The notes under the pieces: generated by a model
What the model was told of the DNA's origin: nothing
The model's database searches: none
The model's input: only the letters and a program-made list of their open reading frames with translations
Shown: piece after piece, positions 53,286 to 64,000 of the stretch
Layout: every line of letters starts with the position of its first letter
Position numbering within the stretch: the stretch's first letter is position 1
Assembly (NCBI RefSeq): GCF_021353235.1
Contig: NZ_JAJTWT010000003.1
Coordinates: forward strand, 682,001-746,000
Origin: Pelomonas caseinilytica
Lineage (GTDB): Bacteria > Pseudomonadota > Gammaproteobacteria > Burkholderiales > Burkholderiaceae_C
DNA length: 64,000 nucleotides
Reading direction: 5' to 3'
Made by a program: the position numbers and the translations under genes

Positions 53286-54662
53286 TCAGCCCATCAGGCC
53301 TTTCATGCCGCCCATGCGCTTCATCATCTTCATGAGGCCGCCGCCCTTCATCTTCTTCATCATCTGCTGCATCTGGTCGAACTGGTTCAGCAGGCGGTTG
53401 ACGTCCTGGATCTGCACGCCGGCACCGGCGGCGATGCGGCGCTTGCGGCTGGCCTTGCTCTTGCCGTCCATCAGCAGGGCGGGGTGGGTGCGCTCCTTGG
53501 CGGTCATGGCGCGCAGGATGCCTTCCATGCGCTTCATGTCGCGCTCGGCACGGTCCATGTCGGCCTGGCCGGGCTGCTTGTTGCCCATCATCTGCGTGGG
53601 CAGCTTGTCCATCAGGCCGCCGAGGCCGCCCATCTTCTTCATCTGGGCGATCTGCTGCAGGAAGTCGTTCAGGTCGAAGCCGCTGCCGCTCTTGAGCTTC
53701 TCCGCCATGGCCTGGGCCGAGGCGAGGTCCACGCTCTGCGTGACCTGCTCCACCAGGGCGACGATGTCGCCCATGCCCAGCACGCGGCCGGCGTGGCGGT
53801 CGGCGTCGAAGACCTCCAGGCCGTCGATCTTCTCGGACACGCCGGCGAACTTTATCGGCGCGCCGGTGATCTGGCGCACCGACAGCGCCGCACCGCCGCG
53901 CGAGTCGCCGTCGAGCTTGGTGAGGATGACGCCGGTCAGCGGCAGGGCCTCCTTGAAGGCCTTGGCGGTGTTGACGGCGTCCTGGCCCTGCATGGCGTCG
54001 ACGACGAAGAGGGTCTCGACCGGATTGAGGACCGCATGCAGGTCCTTGATCTCGGCCATCAACGCCTCGTCGATCGCCAGGCGGCCGGCGGTGTCGACCA
54101 GCAGGACGTCGAAGTAGTGGCGCCTGGCGTGGTCCAGGGCGGCCAGGGCGATGTCGCGGGGCTTCTGGTCGGGCGCGGAGGGGAACCACTCGGCGCCGGC
54201 CTGCCGGGTCACCGTCTTGAGCTGCTCGATGGCGGCCGGCCGGTAGACGTCGGCGGAGACGGTCAGCACCTTCTTCTTGCGCTTTTCGATCAGGTGCTTG
54301 GCGAGCTTGGCCGTCGTCGTCGTCTTGCCGGCGCCCTGCAGGCCCGCCATCAGGATGACGGCTGGCGGCTGGACGGCGAGGTTGATGTCGGCGACGCCCT
54401 CGCCCATGGTGGCGGCGAGTTCCTTGTGGACGACGGAGACGAGCACCTGGCCCGGGTTGAGCGAGCCGACCACTTCCTGGCCGAGGGCCTTCTCCTTCAC
54501 CCGGGCGATGAAGTCGCGCACCACCGGCAGGGCCACGTCGGCCTCCAGCAAGGCCATGCGCACCTCGCGCAACATGTCCTGCACATTGCTTTCGGTGATG
54601 CGGGCCTGGCCGCGCATCGTCTTGACGAGGCGACTCAGGCGGTCGGTGAGAGTGGAAGCCAT
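53286..54662 (-). CDS. ffh: Signal recognition particle protein Ffh
   Basis: GTPase that binds 4.5S RNA and signal peptides of nascent membrane proteins. The 458-residue protein has the N domain (about 1-85), the G domain with GLQGAGKTTTTAKLA, DTAGRLAIDE and TKLDGDSRGGAAL, and a Met-rich M domain with the RNA-binding RKRRIAAGAGV helix and a Met/Gly/Lys tail. The start at 54662 (MASTLTDRLSRLVKT) is standard. A hairpin (CAAGTG TGAG CACTTG near 53257-53272) just after the stop may mark the transcript end. It is divergent from the CcsA-like gene, 56 bases between starts. Confidence 0.98.
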   Translation of the reverse strand: MASTLTDRLSRLVKTMRGQARITESNVQDMLREVRMALLEADVALPVVRDFIARVKEKALGQEVVGSLNPGQVLVSVVHKELAATMGEGVADINLAVQPPAVILMAGLQGAGKTTTTAKLAKHLIEKRKKKVLTVSADVYRPAAIEQLKTVTRQAGAEWFPSAPDQKPRDIALAALDHARRHYFDVLLVDTAGRLAIDEALMAEIKDLHAVLNPVETLFVVDAMQGQDAVNTAKAFKEALPLTGVILTKLDGDSRGGAALSVRQITGAPIKFAGVSEKIDGLEVFDADRHAGRVLGMGDIVALVEQVTQSVDLASAQAMAEKLKSGSGFDLNDFLQQIAQMKKMGGLGGLMDKLPTQMMGNKQPGQADMDRAERDMKRMEGILRAMTAKERTHPALLMDGKSKASRKRRIAAGAGVQIQDVNRLLNQFDQMQQMMKKMKGGGLMKMMKRMGGMKGLMG

Positions 54663-54718
54663 GGGTCGGGGATGGGCCAGTCCGTCAGAACGGCGGAGGC
54701 CAAAAGTACACTGCGGCC

Positions 54719-55597
54719 ATGAGTTTATCGCCCGCCCCCCTCGGAGACGCCGTGGCTGGCGCCCAAGGCCCCGGGCCCGGCGTGGCGCTGGCCATTGCCA
54801 GTGGCCTGGCATTGCTGGGTTATGTCTGGGTCGGCCTGCTGCGGGCACGTGCCGGCGAGGACCGCGCGACCACACGCCCGCCCTTGCGCTCGGTGCCGCC
54901 CATGGCCATGGCCTGGTGTGCCCAGTTCGTCGCCCTGTTCATCGACATCAGCGGCTATGGCCTGGCCGCACCCGGCGCCCGCTTCGGCTTCGCGCCGGCC
55001 TTGTCGATGACCACCTGGCTGGTGCTGACGGTCTATCTGGTGGAGAGCCGCTTCCTGCCGCTGCACAGCGTGCGGCGCGTGCTGGCCTGGCTGGCCGCCG
55101 CGGCGGTGCTGCTGGCCTGGACCTTCCCGGGCGAGAGCCGGCCGACGGCCGCCTCGCCGTGGGCACCGCTGCACTGGGTGCTGGGCCTGGCGTCCTACGG
55201 CCTCTTCGGCGTCGCGGTGCTGCATGCGGCTCTGCTCAACCGGGCCGAGTCGCAACTGCGCCGCAAGCAGCCCACGCCGGGCGGCCTGCCGCTGCTGCAG
55301 CTCGAGCGGCTGACCTTCCAGTTCGTGGCCGCCGGCGTGGGCGTGCTGTCCCTGGCCATCCTGCTGGGCTGGTGGTTCACGCCGCAATGGCACTGGGACC
55401 ACAAGAACCTGCTGGCCGTGCTCGGCTGGCTGGTGCTGACGGGCCTGCTGGTGGGCCGGCGCATCTACGGCTGGCGCGGCCGGCGCGCGACGCGCTGGCT
55501 CTACGCCGGCGCCGGCCTGCTGCTGCTGTCCTACGCCGGTTCGCGCTTCGTGCTGGAGGTGGTGCTTCAGCGCGGCGTCAACGGGGGCGGGGGATGA
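54719..55597 (+). CDS. CcsA/YpjD-type cytochrome c assembly membrane protein
   Basis: A 292-residue integral membrane protein with about eight hydrophobic helices. It has the family's conserved His in PLHWVLGLASYGLFG (about 150) and WHWDHKNLLAVLGW (about 225). Homologues of this YpjD branch take part in heme handling for cytochrome c assembly or are of unknown role. Its place directly beside ffh and before the PP0621-type and pilS genes is typical of Burkholderiales. Its stop overlaps the next ATG (ATGA). Confidence 0.9.
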   Translation: MSLSPAPLGDAVAGAQGPGPGVALAIASGLALLGYVWVGLLRARAGEDRATTRPPLRSVPPMAMAWCAQFVALFIDISGYGLAAPGARFGFAPALSMTTWLVLTVYLVESRFLPLHSVRRVLAWLAAAAVLLAWTFPGESRPTAASPWAPLHWVLGLASYGLFGVAVLHAALLNRAESQLRRKQPTPGGLPLLQLERLTFQFVAAGVGVLSLAILLGWWFTPQWHWDHKNLLAVLGWLVLTGLLVGRRIYGWRGRRATRWLYAGAGLLLLSYAGSRFVLEVVLQRGVNGGGG

Positions 55598-55836
55598 AAT
55601 ACGTGCTGTTGCTGGCGCTGCTGGCCCTGCTGTTCTTCATGCTGGGCGCCAAGCGCGGGCGCCCGCGTGAACCCGAGGCGCGGGCGGCGCCGCCACCGCC
55701 CAAGCCGCAGGCCATGCTGCGCTGCGCCGAGTGCGGCCTGCACCTGCCGGCGGACGACGCGCTGCCCGGCAAGGGTGGCGTGTTCTGCAGCGCGGCGCAC
55801 CGGGCCAGCTTCGAGGCCCGCCAGGGTCAGGCTTGA
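55594..55836 (+). CDS. PP0621 family small protein
   Basis: An 80-residue protein with one N-terminal membrane segment (YVLLLALLALLFFML), a Pro/Ala linker, and a small Cys/His zinc-ribbon-like end (MLRCAECGLHLPADDAL, FCSAAHR). The function is unknown. It overlaps the gene before it (ATGA) and the gene after it (TTGA), so three genes are translationally coupled. Confidence 0.85.
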   Translation: MKYVLLLALLALLFFMLGAKRGRPREPEARAAPPPPKPQAMLRCAECGLHLPADDALPGKGGVFCSAAHRASFEARQGQA

Positions 55837-57551
55837 GCGTCGACGCCACGCGGCCTACGGACCTCGGTCCGCCGTCCGTTCGCGGTAACTGGTTCGTCGA
55901 TGCCCTGCCGCCCGAGCCGGTGGACGGCGGCAGCGCCTCGTTCGAGCGCCTGTACCGCGCCTTTCTGTCGGCCCGTGCGGCGCTGGGCCTGGCGCTGATC
56001 GGCGCGCAGCTCATCGCCGCGGTCCTGTCGACGCCGCCGGCCCGCTCGACCCTGGCCCTGAGCGCGTCCTACGCCGTGGCGGCCGTGGCGCTGTGGCTGT
56101 TCCCGCCCCTGCGCCACGGCGTCTCGGCGCGCAGCTTTGCGCGCATCAGCAGCCCGCACTGGTGGGCGGCCATCGGGCTGGACCTCGTCCTCTTCGGCGT
56201 GCTCCATGCGCTGGACCCGAGCGGCGTCAACTACGGCGCGCTTTTCGTCATGCCGGTGCTGATGGCTGCGGTGCTCAGCCCGCGGCTGCTGGCCCTCGCC
56301 ACGGCGGCCATGGCCACGCTCGGCCTGCTGGTCGCGGCGGGGTGGTCGTTGCTGAGCGGGATGGACGTGGGACTGAAGACGACGCAGGCCGGCCTCGTCG
56401 GCAGCGGGCTCTTTGCCGTCAGCCTGCTGGCCGGTGAACTGAGCGCACGGCTGGCCCGTGAGGAGAAAGCGGCGCGCGGCAGCCTGGCGCTGGCCCGCCA
56501 GCAGGAACAGCTCAACCGCCTGGTCATCGACGAGATGCAGGAAGGCGTGCTCGTCGTGGACCGGCGTGGCCGGGTCCGGGCCATGAACCCCGCGGCGCGC
56601 GCGCTGCTGGGGGCGACGGGCGGCGAGCTGAGCTGGCAGCTGCGCGGGCGTGCGGACTGGCAGCCGCTGGTGCAGGCGCTGGAGCAGGTGCACGCCCAGG
56701 GCGGCGACGGCGCGGGCACGGAGATCGACGTCAGCCTGCCGGTGGAGAGCGGCGTCGCCCACAGCCTGAGGTTGCGGCTGCGCTTCACGCGCCAGCGCGA
56801 AGGCAGCGAGGAGCTTTGCGTCTTGTTCGTCGAGGACAACCGCGAGCTCCTCGCCCGCACCCGCCAGGAGAAGCTGGCGGCCATGGGCCGGGTGTCGGCA
56901 GGCATCGCGCACGAGATCCGCAACCCCCTGGCGGCCATCGCCCAGGCCAATGCGCTGATCGCCGAAGACGTCGCGGGCATGCGGGCCGAGGAACTGACGC
57001 GCATGGTCGCCTCCAACGTGCAGCGTCTCAAGCGCCTGGTCGACGACGTGACCGAGGTGGCGCCCGGCGTGCGGCCCGACACCCAGGCGCTGGACGCCAG
57101 CGCCATCGTCCGCCAGGGCGCCGAGGAATGGTGCCGGATCAACGACGTGGCGCCGGACGGGAGCGGCCGCCTGGTGCTGCGCATTGCGGCGCCAGGCCTG
57201 CGCGCCCTGTTCGATGCCGAGCACCTGCGCCGCATCCTCGTCAACCTGCTGGACAACGCCCACCGCCACGCCGAAGCCGGCGCCGGGGCCATCCGCGTGA
57301 CGCTGGAACCCGAGGGCGACACCCTCGTCCTCGTCGTGCGGAGCGCGGGGGCGCCGGTGCCGGCCGAGGTGGAGCGCCATCTCTTCGAGCCCTTCTTCTC
57401 GACGCGCAGCCGCGGCTCGGGCCTGGGCCTCTATATTTGCCGTGAGCTGTGCGAGCGCCATGGCGCCCGCATCGATTTCCGCCGCGCCGCCGATGGCGCG
57501 GCCAACGAGTTCATCGTGCGCCTGCGCACCCCCGAGCCCGAGACCGCATGA
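55833..57551 (+). CDS. pilS: Sensor histidine kinase PilS
   Basis: Partner kinase of PilR in the control of type IV pilus genes. Using TTG at 55833, which overlaps the upstream stop, it has 572 residues. It has about six membrane helices (40-215), a PAS-like region (about 230-320), the HisKA phospho-acceptor in GIAHEIRNPLAAI (His about 364), and the HATPase domain with NLLDNAHRHAEAG and GSGLGLYI. The start choice is the only uncertainty; the longer frame from 55731 would overlap the previous gene by about 100 bases. PilR follows with ATGA overlap. Confidence 0.93.
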   Translation: MSVDATRPTDLGPPSVRGNWFVDALPPEPVDGGSASFERLYRAFLSARAALGLALIGAQLIAAVLSTPPARSTLALSASYAVAAVALWLFPPLRHGVSARSFARISSPHWWAAIGLDLVLFGVLHALDPSGVNYGALFVMPVLMAAVLSPRLLALATAAMATLGLLVAAGWSLLSGMDVGLKTTQAGLVGSGLFAVSLLAGELSARLAREEKAARGSLALARQQEQLNRLVIDEMQEGVLVVDRRGRVRAMNPAARALLGATGGELSWQLRGRADWQPLVQALEQVHAQGGDGAGTEIDVSLPVESGVAHSLRLRLRFTRQREGSEELCVLFVEDNRELLARTRQEKLAAMGRVSAGIAHEIRNPLAAIAQANALIAEDVAGMRAEELTRMVASNVQRLKRLVDDVTEVAPGVRPDTQALDASAIVRQGAEEWCRINDVAPDGSGRLVLRIAAPGLRALFDAEHLRRILVNLLDNAHRHAEAGAGAIRVTLEPEGDTLVLVVRSAGAPVPAEVERHLFEPFFSTRSRGSGLGLYICRELCERHGARIDFRRAADGAANEFIVRLRTPEPETA

Positions 57552-59005
57552 ATCCTGCCCCGCCTGCACGCCTGCTGGTCGTCGACGACGAGCCCGACCT
57601 GCGCACGCTCTACGAGCTGACCCTGCTGCGCGAGGGCTACGAGATCGACAGTGCCGGCTCGGTGGCCGACGCGCTGGAGCAACTGCAGGCGCGCAGCTAC
57701 AGCGCGGTGATCACCGACATGAAGCTGCCCGATGGCTCGGGCCTGGACGTGCTGCGCTGGCTGGAGCAGGCCGGCCGGCCCGAGAAGGCCATCGTCATCA
57801 CGGCCTTCGGCTCGGCCGAGAACGCCGTCGAGGCCCTGAAGGCCGGCGCCTTCGACTACCTCACCAAGCCCGTGGACCTGCGGCAGTTCCGCCTCGTCGT
57901 CGGATCGGCCCTGGGCCGCCAGCCGGCTGCGCGCGCGCCGGACCCGGTCGCGCCGCCGCCGCGGGAGTCCTCCGTGTCGGCGACGGCGCTGCGCCTGGTC
58001 GGCGAGTCCCATGCCATCCGCGCCGTGCGGGCCCTCGTCGACAAGGTCGGCCGCAGCATGGCGCCGGTGCTGGTGCAGGGCGAGTCCGGGACGGGCAAGG
58101 AGCTGGTGGCTCGCGCCATCCACGACCATGGCGCGCGCGCCGGCCAGCGCTTCGTGGCGGTGAACTGCGGCGCCATCCCCGAGAACCTGCTGGAGGCCGA
58201 GTTCTTCGGCTACCGCAAGGGGGCCTTCACCGGCGCCAACGAGGACCGCGAAGGCTTCTTCCAGGCGGCCGACGGCGGCACCCTTTTCCTCGACGAGATC
58301 GGTGACCTGCCGCTGGCGATGCAGAGCAAGCTGCTGCGCGTCATCCAGGAGCGCTCGGTGCGGCCCGTGGGCGCCACCGCCGAGAGCCCGGTCAACGTGC
58401 GCATCGTCAGCGCCACGCACAAGGACCTGGCGGCCGAGGTCGCGGCCGGCCGCTTCCGCCAGGACCTCTTCTACCGGCTCAACGTCATCCAGATCCGCGT
58501 GCCGCCGCTGCGCGAGCGGCTGGAGGATCTGGGCTTGATCAGCGCCCGGCTGCTGGCCCGCATCGCCCAGGACGCCGGCGTGTCGCCCACGCCGCGGCTG
58601 ACGCCGGCGGCCCTGCAGACGCTGTCGCGCTATGCCTTCCCGGGCAATGTCCGCGAGCTGGAGAACCTGCTGCACCGTGCCCTCGCCCTGGCCGGCGGCG
58701 AATGGATCGACGCGGATGACCTCGGCCTGCCCGATGACCTCTTCGACGAGGGCCGCAGCGAATCCCAGTTCGGGGCCCTGGAGACCCCCGTGGCCGCGGC
58801 GCCGGTGGCCGAGGGCCTGTCGCTGCCGGAGCAACTGCCCAGCGACCTGGCCCGCTATCTGGACGAAGTCGAGCGCGCCATCCTGCTGCGTGCCCTCGAG
58901 CAGCATCGCTTCAACCGCACGGCGGCGGCGGCCAGCCTCGGCCTCTCGCTGCGGCAGATCCGCTACCGCATGGCCCGGCTGGCCATCTCGGCCGGCGACA
59001 GCTGA
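57548..59005 (+). CDS. pilR: Sigma-54-dependent response regulator PilR
   Basis: Activates sigma-54 promoters such as that of the pilin gene. The 485-residue protein has a receiver domain (about 8-120) with phospho-acceptor Asp in VITDMKLPDGSG. The AAA+ domain (about 150-375) has Walker A GESGTGKE, the sigma-54-contacting GAFTGA loop and Walker B GTLFLDEIGD. The C-terminal Fis-type helix-turn-helix is in AAASLGLSLRQIRYRM. Coupled to pilS. No pilin or other pil genes are in the window. Confidence 0.95.
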   Translation: MNPAPPARLLVVDDEPDLRTLYELTLLREGYEIDSAGSVADALEQLQARSYSAVITDMKLPDGSGLDVLRWLEQAGRPEKAIVITAFGSAENAVEALKAGAFDYLTKPVDLRQFRLVVGSALGRQPAARAPDPVAPPPRESSVSATALRLVGESHAIRAVRALVDKVGRSMAPVLVQGESGTGKELVARAIHDHGARAGQRFVAVNCGAIPENLLEAEFFGYRKGAFTGANEDREGFFQAADGGTLFLDEIGDLPLAMQSKLLRVIQERSVRPVGATAESPVNVRIVSATHKDLAAEVAAGRFRQDLFYRLNVIQIRVPPLRERLEDLGLISARLLARIAQDAGVSPTPRLTPAALQTLSRYAFPGNVRELENLLHRALALAGGEWIDADDLGLPDDLFDEGRSESQFGALETPVAAAPVAEGLSLPEQLPSDLARYLDEVERAILLRALEQHRFNRTAAAASLGLSLRQIRYRMARLAISAGDS

Positions 59006-59220
59006 GCGACATCCCCCTCGGGATTTGCCCTGCTTGAACTGTGCGCGGCGGCGATCGCGCGGGCGGGCCGCCGCCTGCGAAGCCAGTATTGGCGCGGCCT
59101 CGCGGGGCGATTCGGCCTGCAAGCGCAGTGGCCATGCGGGCCGCGGCCCGCAGGCCCCGATGCCATCGGGGCTGGCGGCCCACGGGGCCTCTCTCGGGCG
59201 TCTTGGGCACTGGGGGTTTG

Positions 59221-59236
59221 ACACTAGGGGTAGTGG
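59221..59236. promoter_or_regulatory. NrdR box 1 candidate
   Basis: ACACTAGGGGTAGTGG. It matches the outer parts of the NrdR consensus (acaCwAtATaTwGtgt). It lies 32 bases (about three helix turns) upstream of a second box and 263 bases before nrdA. The rest of the 59006-59498 gap is GC-rich, with a hairpin at about 59152-59172 (GCCCCGATG and CATCGGGGC) after pilR and no ORF I support. Confidence 0.65.
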
Positions 59237-59252
59237 CTTGAGAGGGCGGGAG

Positions 59253-59268
59253 CCCGTAGATATAGTGT
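59253..59268. promoter_or_regulatory. NrdR box 2 candidate
   Basis: CCCGTAGATATAGTGT (complement ACACTATATCTACGGG). The half ACACTATAT matches the consensus strongly. Paired with 59221-59236 at the spacing known for cooperative NrdR binding, so nrdAB is probably repressed when dATP is high. Confidence 0.7.
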
Positions 59269-59498
59269 CCTTCGTGATATCCTGCTGAGCCAGTCGACCC
59301 CATGACCCTCCTCTCGGATTCGATGTTCGCAGTGGCCTCTGGCCCGCAGCAACGTGCCGATAGACCGAGCCAGATCCTTGGCTTGCCAATGGAGCGGCAG
59401 GGACGAAACACCCCCAGTGAAAACCTTGCTCTTGCGACGGCCCGCTCCCGGGTTGGTGCCGCGCATTTGCCCGATCTCTCTCGATAAAGGATTCCTCC

Positions 59499-62401
<2,903 letters not shown>

Positions 62402-62405
<4 letters not shown>

Positions 62406-62476
62406 CGACCGAACTGGCCCGGGGTTGCGGCGCAGCGAAGCGCAGCCACAACCCCGACTGCGAGGCCTGCCAGTGA
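62402..62476 (+). CDS. Micro-ORF repeating the redox tail of NrdA
   Basis: A 24-codon ORF starts in the ATGA of the nrdA stop, in a different frame, and ends NPDCEACQ, identical to the last eight residues of NrdA. The underlying 27 bases at 62450-62476 differ from nrdA 62379-62405 at only two third positions. The start overlap predicts coupled translation. It could be a leftover of a tail duplication or a small Cys-bearing peptide. A -1 frameshift near the stop would extend NrdA with a second tail. Expression is unknown. Confidence 0.45.
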
Positions 62477-62487
62477 GGTTGAGCGGA

Positions 62488-62517
62488 GTCGCGAGCTTGT
62501 ATAGACAAGTTCGCGAC
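62488..62517 (+). terminator. Strong hairpin between nrdA and nrdB
   Basis: GTCGCGAGCTTGT (62488-62500), loop ATAG, ACAAGTTCGCGAC (62505-62517): a 13-bp stem with one G-T wobble, followed by CCGCGTTTTC. The T tract is short, so it may be a partial terminator or an mRNA-stabilising structure setting the nrdA to nrdB ratio rather than a full stop. Confidence 0.5.
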
Positions 62518-62634
62518 CCGCGTTTTCGATGCCCTCGCGCAACAAAGATCGTTCGGCGGGTGCAAATTGCCGCAATGAGTCCTTGTTGATTTGCGCAAGG
62601 CCTGCCGATAATTCGAAGTGATAGGAAGCACACC

Positions 62635-63807
62635 ATGCTGGTTTGGGACGAAGACCCACAGTCCACCGACAACACCTCCGCGGCCCGGCTCGCGGCTCAG
62701 CCTTCGGCACCCCTGATGCCTGAAGTCGCTTCCGCTCCCCCTCTGGCTTCCACGCCCGCTCCCAAACTGTCCGGCGAGCCCACCACGGCCCGCCGCGTGA
62801 AGGCGGCCGACAAGCGCATCATCAACGGCCAGACCGACGTCAACCAGCTGGTGCCCTTCAAGTACAAGTGGGCCTGGGAGAAGTACCTCGCCACCTGCGC
62901 CAACCACTGGATGCCGCAGGAAGTGAACATGAGCCGCGACATCGCGCTCTGGAAGGACCCCAACGGCCTGACCGAGGACGAGCGCCGCATCATCAAGCGC
63001 AACCTCGGCTTCTTCGTCACCGCCGACTCGCTGGCCGCCAACAACATCGTGCTGGGCACCTACCGCCACATCACGGCGCCCGAGTGCCGGCAGTTCCTGC
63101 TGCGCCAGGCCTTCGAAGAGGCCATCCACACGCACGCCTACCAGTACATCGTCGAGAGCCTGGGCCTGGACGAGAGCGAGATCTTCAACGCCTACCACGA
63201 GGTCGCGTCCATCCGCGACAAGGACGAGTTCCTGATCCCCTTCATCGAGGCGATCATGGACCCGGCCTTCAAGACCGGCACGCTCGCGGCTGACCAGACG
63301 CTGCTGAAGAGCCTCATCGTCTTCGCCTGCCTGATGGAAGGCCTGTTCTTCTACGTCGGCTTCACGCAGATCCTCGCGATGGGCCGGCAGAACAAGATGA
63401 CCGGCGCCGCCGAGCAGTACCAGTACATCCTGCGCGACGAGTCGATGCACTGCAATTTCGGCATCGACCTCATCAACCAGATCAAGCTCGAGAACCCCCA
63501 TCTCTGGACGGCGGAGTTCAAGGCCGAGATCAAGGCCCTGTTCGCCAAGGCCGTCGAGCTGGAATATCGCTACGCCGAGGACACCATGCCGCGCGGCGTG
63601 CTGGGGCTGAACGCCTCGATGTTCAAGGGCTACCTGCGCTTCATCGCCAACCGGCGCGCGGTGCAGATCGGCCTCGACGCCCTGTTCCCGAACGAAGAAA
63701 ACCCCTTCCCGTGGATGAGCGAGATGATCGACTTGAAGAAGGAACGCAACTTCTTCGAGACCCGAGTCATCGAGTACCAATCGGGCGGGACCCTGAGCTG
63801 GGACTGA
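62635..63807 (+). CDS. nrdB: Class Ia ribonucleotide reductase, beta subunit
   Basis: Houses the diiron centre and tyrosyl radical for NrdA. The 390-residue protein has a long Ala/Pro N-terminal extension (about 1-55). It has iron ligands Asp131 (in TADSLAANN), Glu162 and His165 with the radical Tyr169 in [11 protein letters not shown], and second-half ligands in the Glu of [11 protein letters not shown] and in [12 protein letters not shown]. The spacing Glu-x2-His-x3-Tyr is that of E. coli NrdB. The C-terminal tail (SGGTLSWD) is the NrdA-docking peptide. It lies 229 bases after nrdA and probably shares its promoter. Confidence 0.97.
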   Translation: MLVWDEDPQSTDNTSAARLAAQPSAPLMPEVASAPPLASTPAPKLSGEPTTARRVKAADKRIINGQTDVNQLVPFKYKWAWEKYLATCANHWMPQEVNMSRDIALWKDPNGLTEDERRIIKRNLGFFVTADSLAANNIVLGTYRHITAPECRQFLLRQAFEEAIHTHAYQYIVESLGLDESEIFNAYHEVASIRDKDEFLIPFIEAIMDPAFKTGTLAADQTLLKSLIVFACLMEGLFFYVGFTQILAMGRQNKMTGAAEQYQYILRDESMHCNFGIDLINQIKLENPHLWTAEFKAEIKALFAKAVELEYRYAEDTMPRGVLGLNASMFKGYLRFIANRRAVQIGLDALFPNEENPFPWMSEMIDLKKERNFFETRVIEYQSGGTLSWD

Positions 63808-63838
63808 ACCCCAGCCGCAACCCGATCAAGCTAGGCCA

Positions 63839-64000
63839 ATGCAGTCACCGAGCGAAACCCGCAACATCACTCTCGAAGTGGCGGGGCTGCATGGCGATCC
63901 GATTCACCGCACCGTGGCGCTCCTCCTGGGCGACTCACGGGCGGTGAATAGCCGTATCCGCGCGGACCGGTCCGCGGGGGACGGTGTCTTTTCCACTTGA
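63839..64000 (+). CDS. Short ORF at the window end
   Basis: A 53-codon frame from ATG at 63839 to a TGA at the last base of the window. The product (MQSPSETRNITLEVAGLHGD and onward) resembles nothing I recognise. No good ribosome-binding site is visible. It may be coding or chance. Confidence 0.25.
   Translation: MQSPSETRNITLEVAGLHGDPIHRTVALLLGDSRAVNSRIRADRSAGDGVFST
63961..63976. other. Perfect GC-rich palindrome downstream of nrdB
   Basis: CGCGGACC followed by GGTCCGCG, then GGGGACGGTGTCTTTTCC. A possible imperfect terminator for the nrdB transcript; it overlaps the doubtful ORF at 63839. Confidence 0.35.

Noticed and set aside
52654-54189. Long 511-codon form of the DUF2726 gene
   Set aside because: The first ~330 codons lie on the same strand as ffh in another frame and read as low-complexity Arg/Pro sequence; the supported start is 53193.
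59006-59298. A cobalamin riboswitch before nrdA
   Set aside because: No B12-box-like sequence or characteristic fold is visible; the NrdR box pair explains the regulatory region better.

Overview
The window is high-GC, densely coded bacterial DNA. Gene content and order suggest a betaproteobacterium of the order Burkholderiales, most like Roseateles, Mitsuaria or Pelomonas. The indicators are a hemA-prfA-prmC-grxD-ubiX block, a pilS-pilR pair next to ffh and a PP0621-type gene, class Ia nrdAB, a PEP-CTERM protein, and a dispersed repeat of a type I associate with this group. The species is an inference; no rRNA gene is present.

Layout. Positions 1-11155 are housekeeping: proB (5' end outside the window), rppH, proS, a lytic transglycosylase, ubiX, grxD, prmC, prfA, hemA and miaB. 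Positions 11246-12459 hold a tiny tRNA-Met-borne island: a complete tRNA-Met, a 53-bp copy of its 3' half about 1.1 kb away, and a higBA-type toxin-antitoxin pair between them, with no integrase. Positions 12514-51346 are a roughly 39-kb locus for rhamnogalacturonan-I (the pectin 'hairy region') and for L-rhamnose use. Positions 51471-64000 return to housekeeping: ftsY, ffh, a CcsA-like cytochrome c assembly protein, pilS-pilR, and nrdA-nrdB with a pair of NrdR-box candidates.

How the pectin locus appears to work. A TonB-dependent receptor would bring fragments across the outer membrane. Exported enzymes cut and trim the polymer: lyases of types PL11, PL4, PL26 and PL22-like, two CE12 deacetylase genes with three catalytic domains in all, GH115, two GH43 proteins, and a GH43-GH35 fusion. 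A GPH/MFS permease would carry oligosaccharides across the inner membrane. There GH105 and GH28 proteins that lack signal peptides would release rhamnose. RhaM, RhaI, RhaK and a bifunctional aldolase-dehydrogenase would degrade it to DHAP and lactate. A DeoR-family regulator (RhaR-like) sits beside a perfect 14-bp inverted repeat, and similar half-sites lie upstream of the PL4 gene and in the CE12/PL22 divergent promoter. No SusC/SusD-type pair and no genes for unsaturated galacturonate catabolism (kdu/kdg) are in the window.

Most striking structural features: two ~566-bp fold-back repeats in direct orientation bracketing about 10 kb of the pectin locus; a 24-codon ORF directly after nrdA that repeats the last eight residues of NrdA, including its redox-active Cys pair; and the tRNA-Met mini-island.
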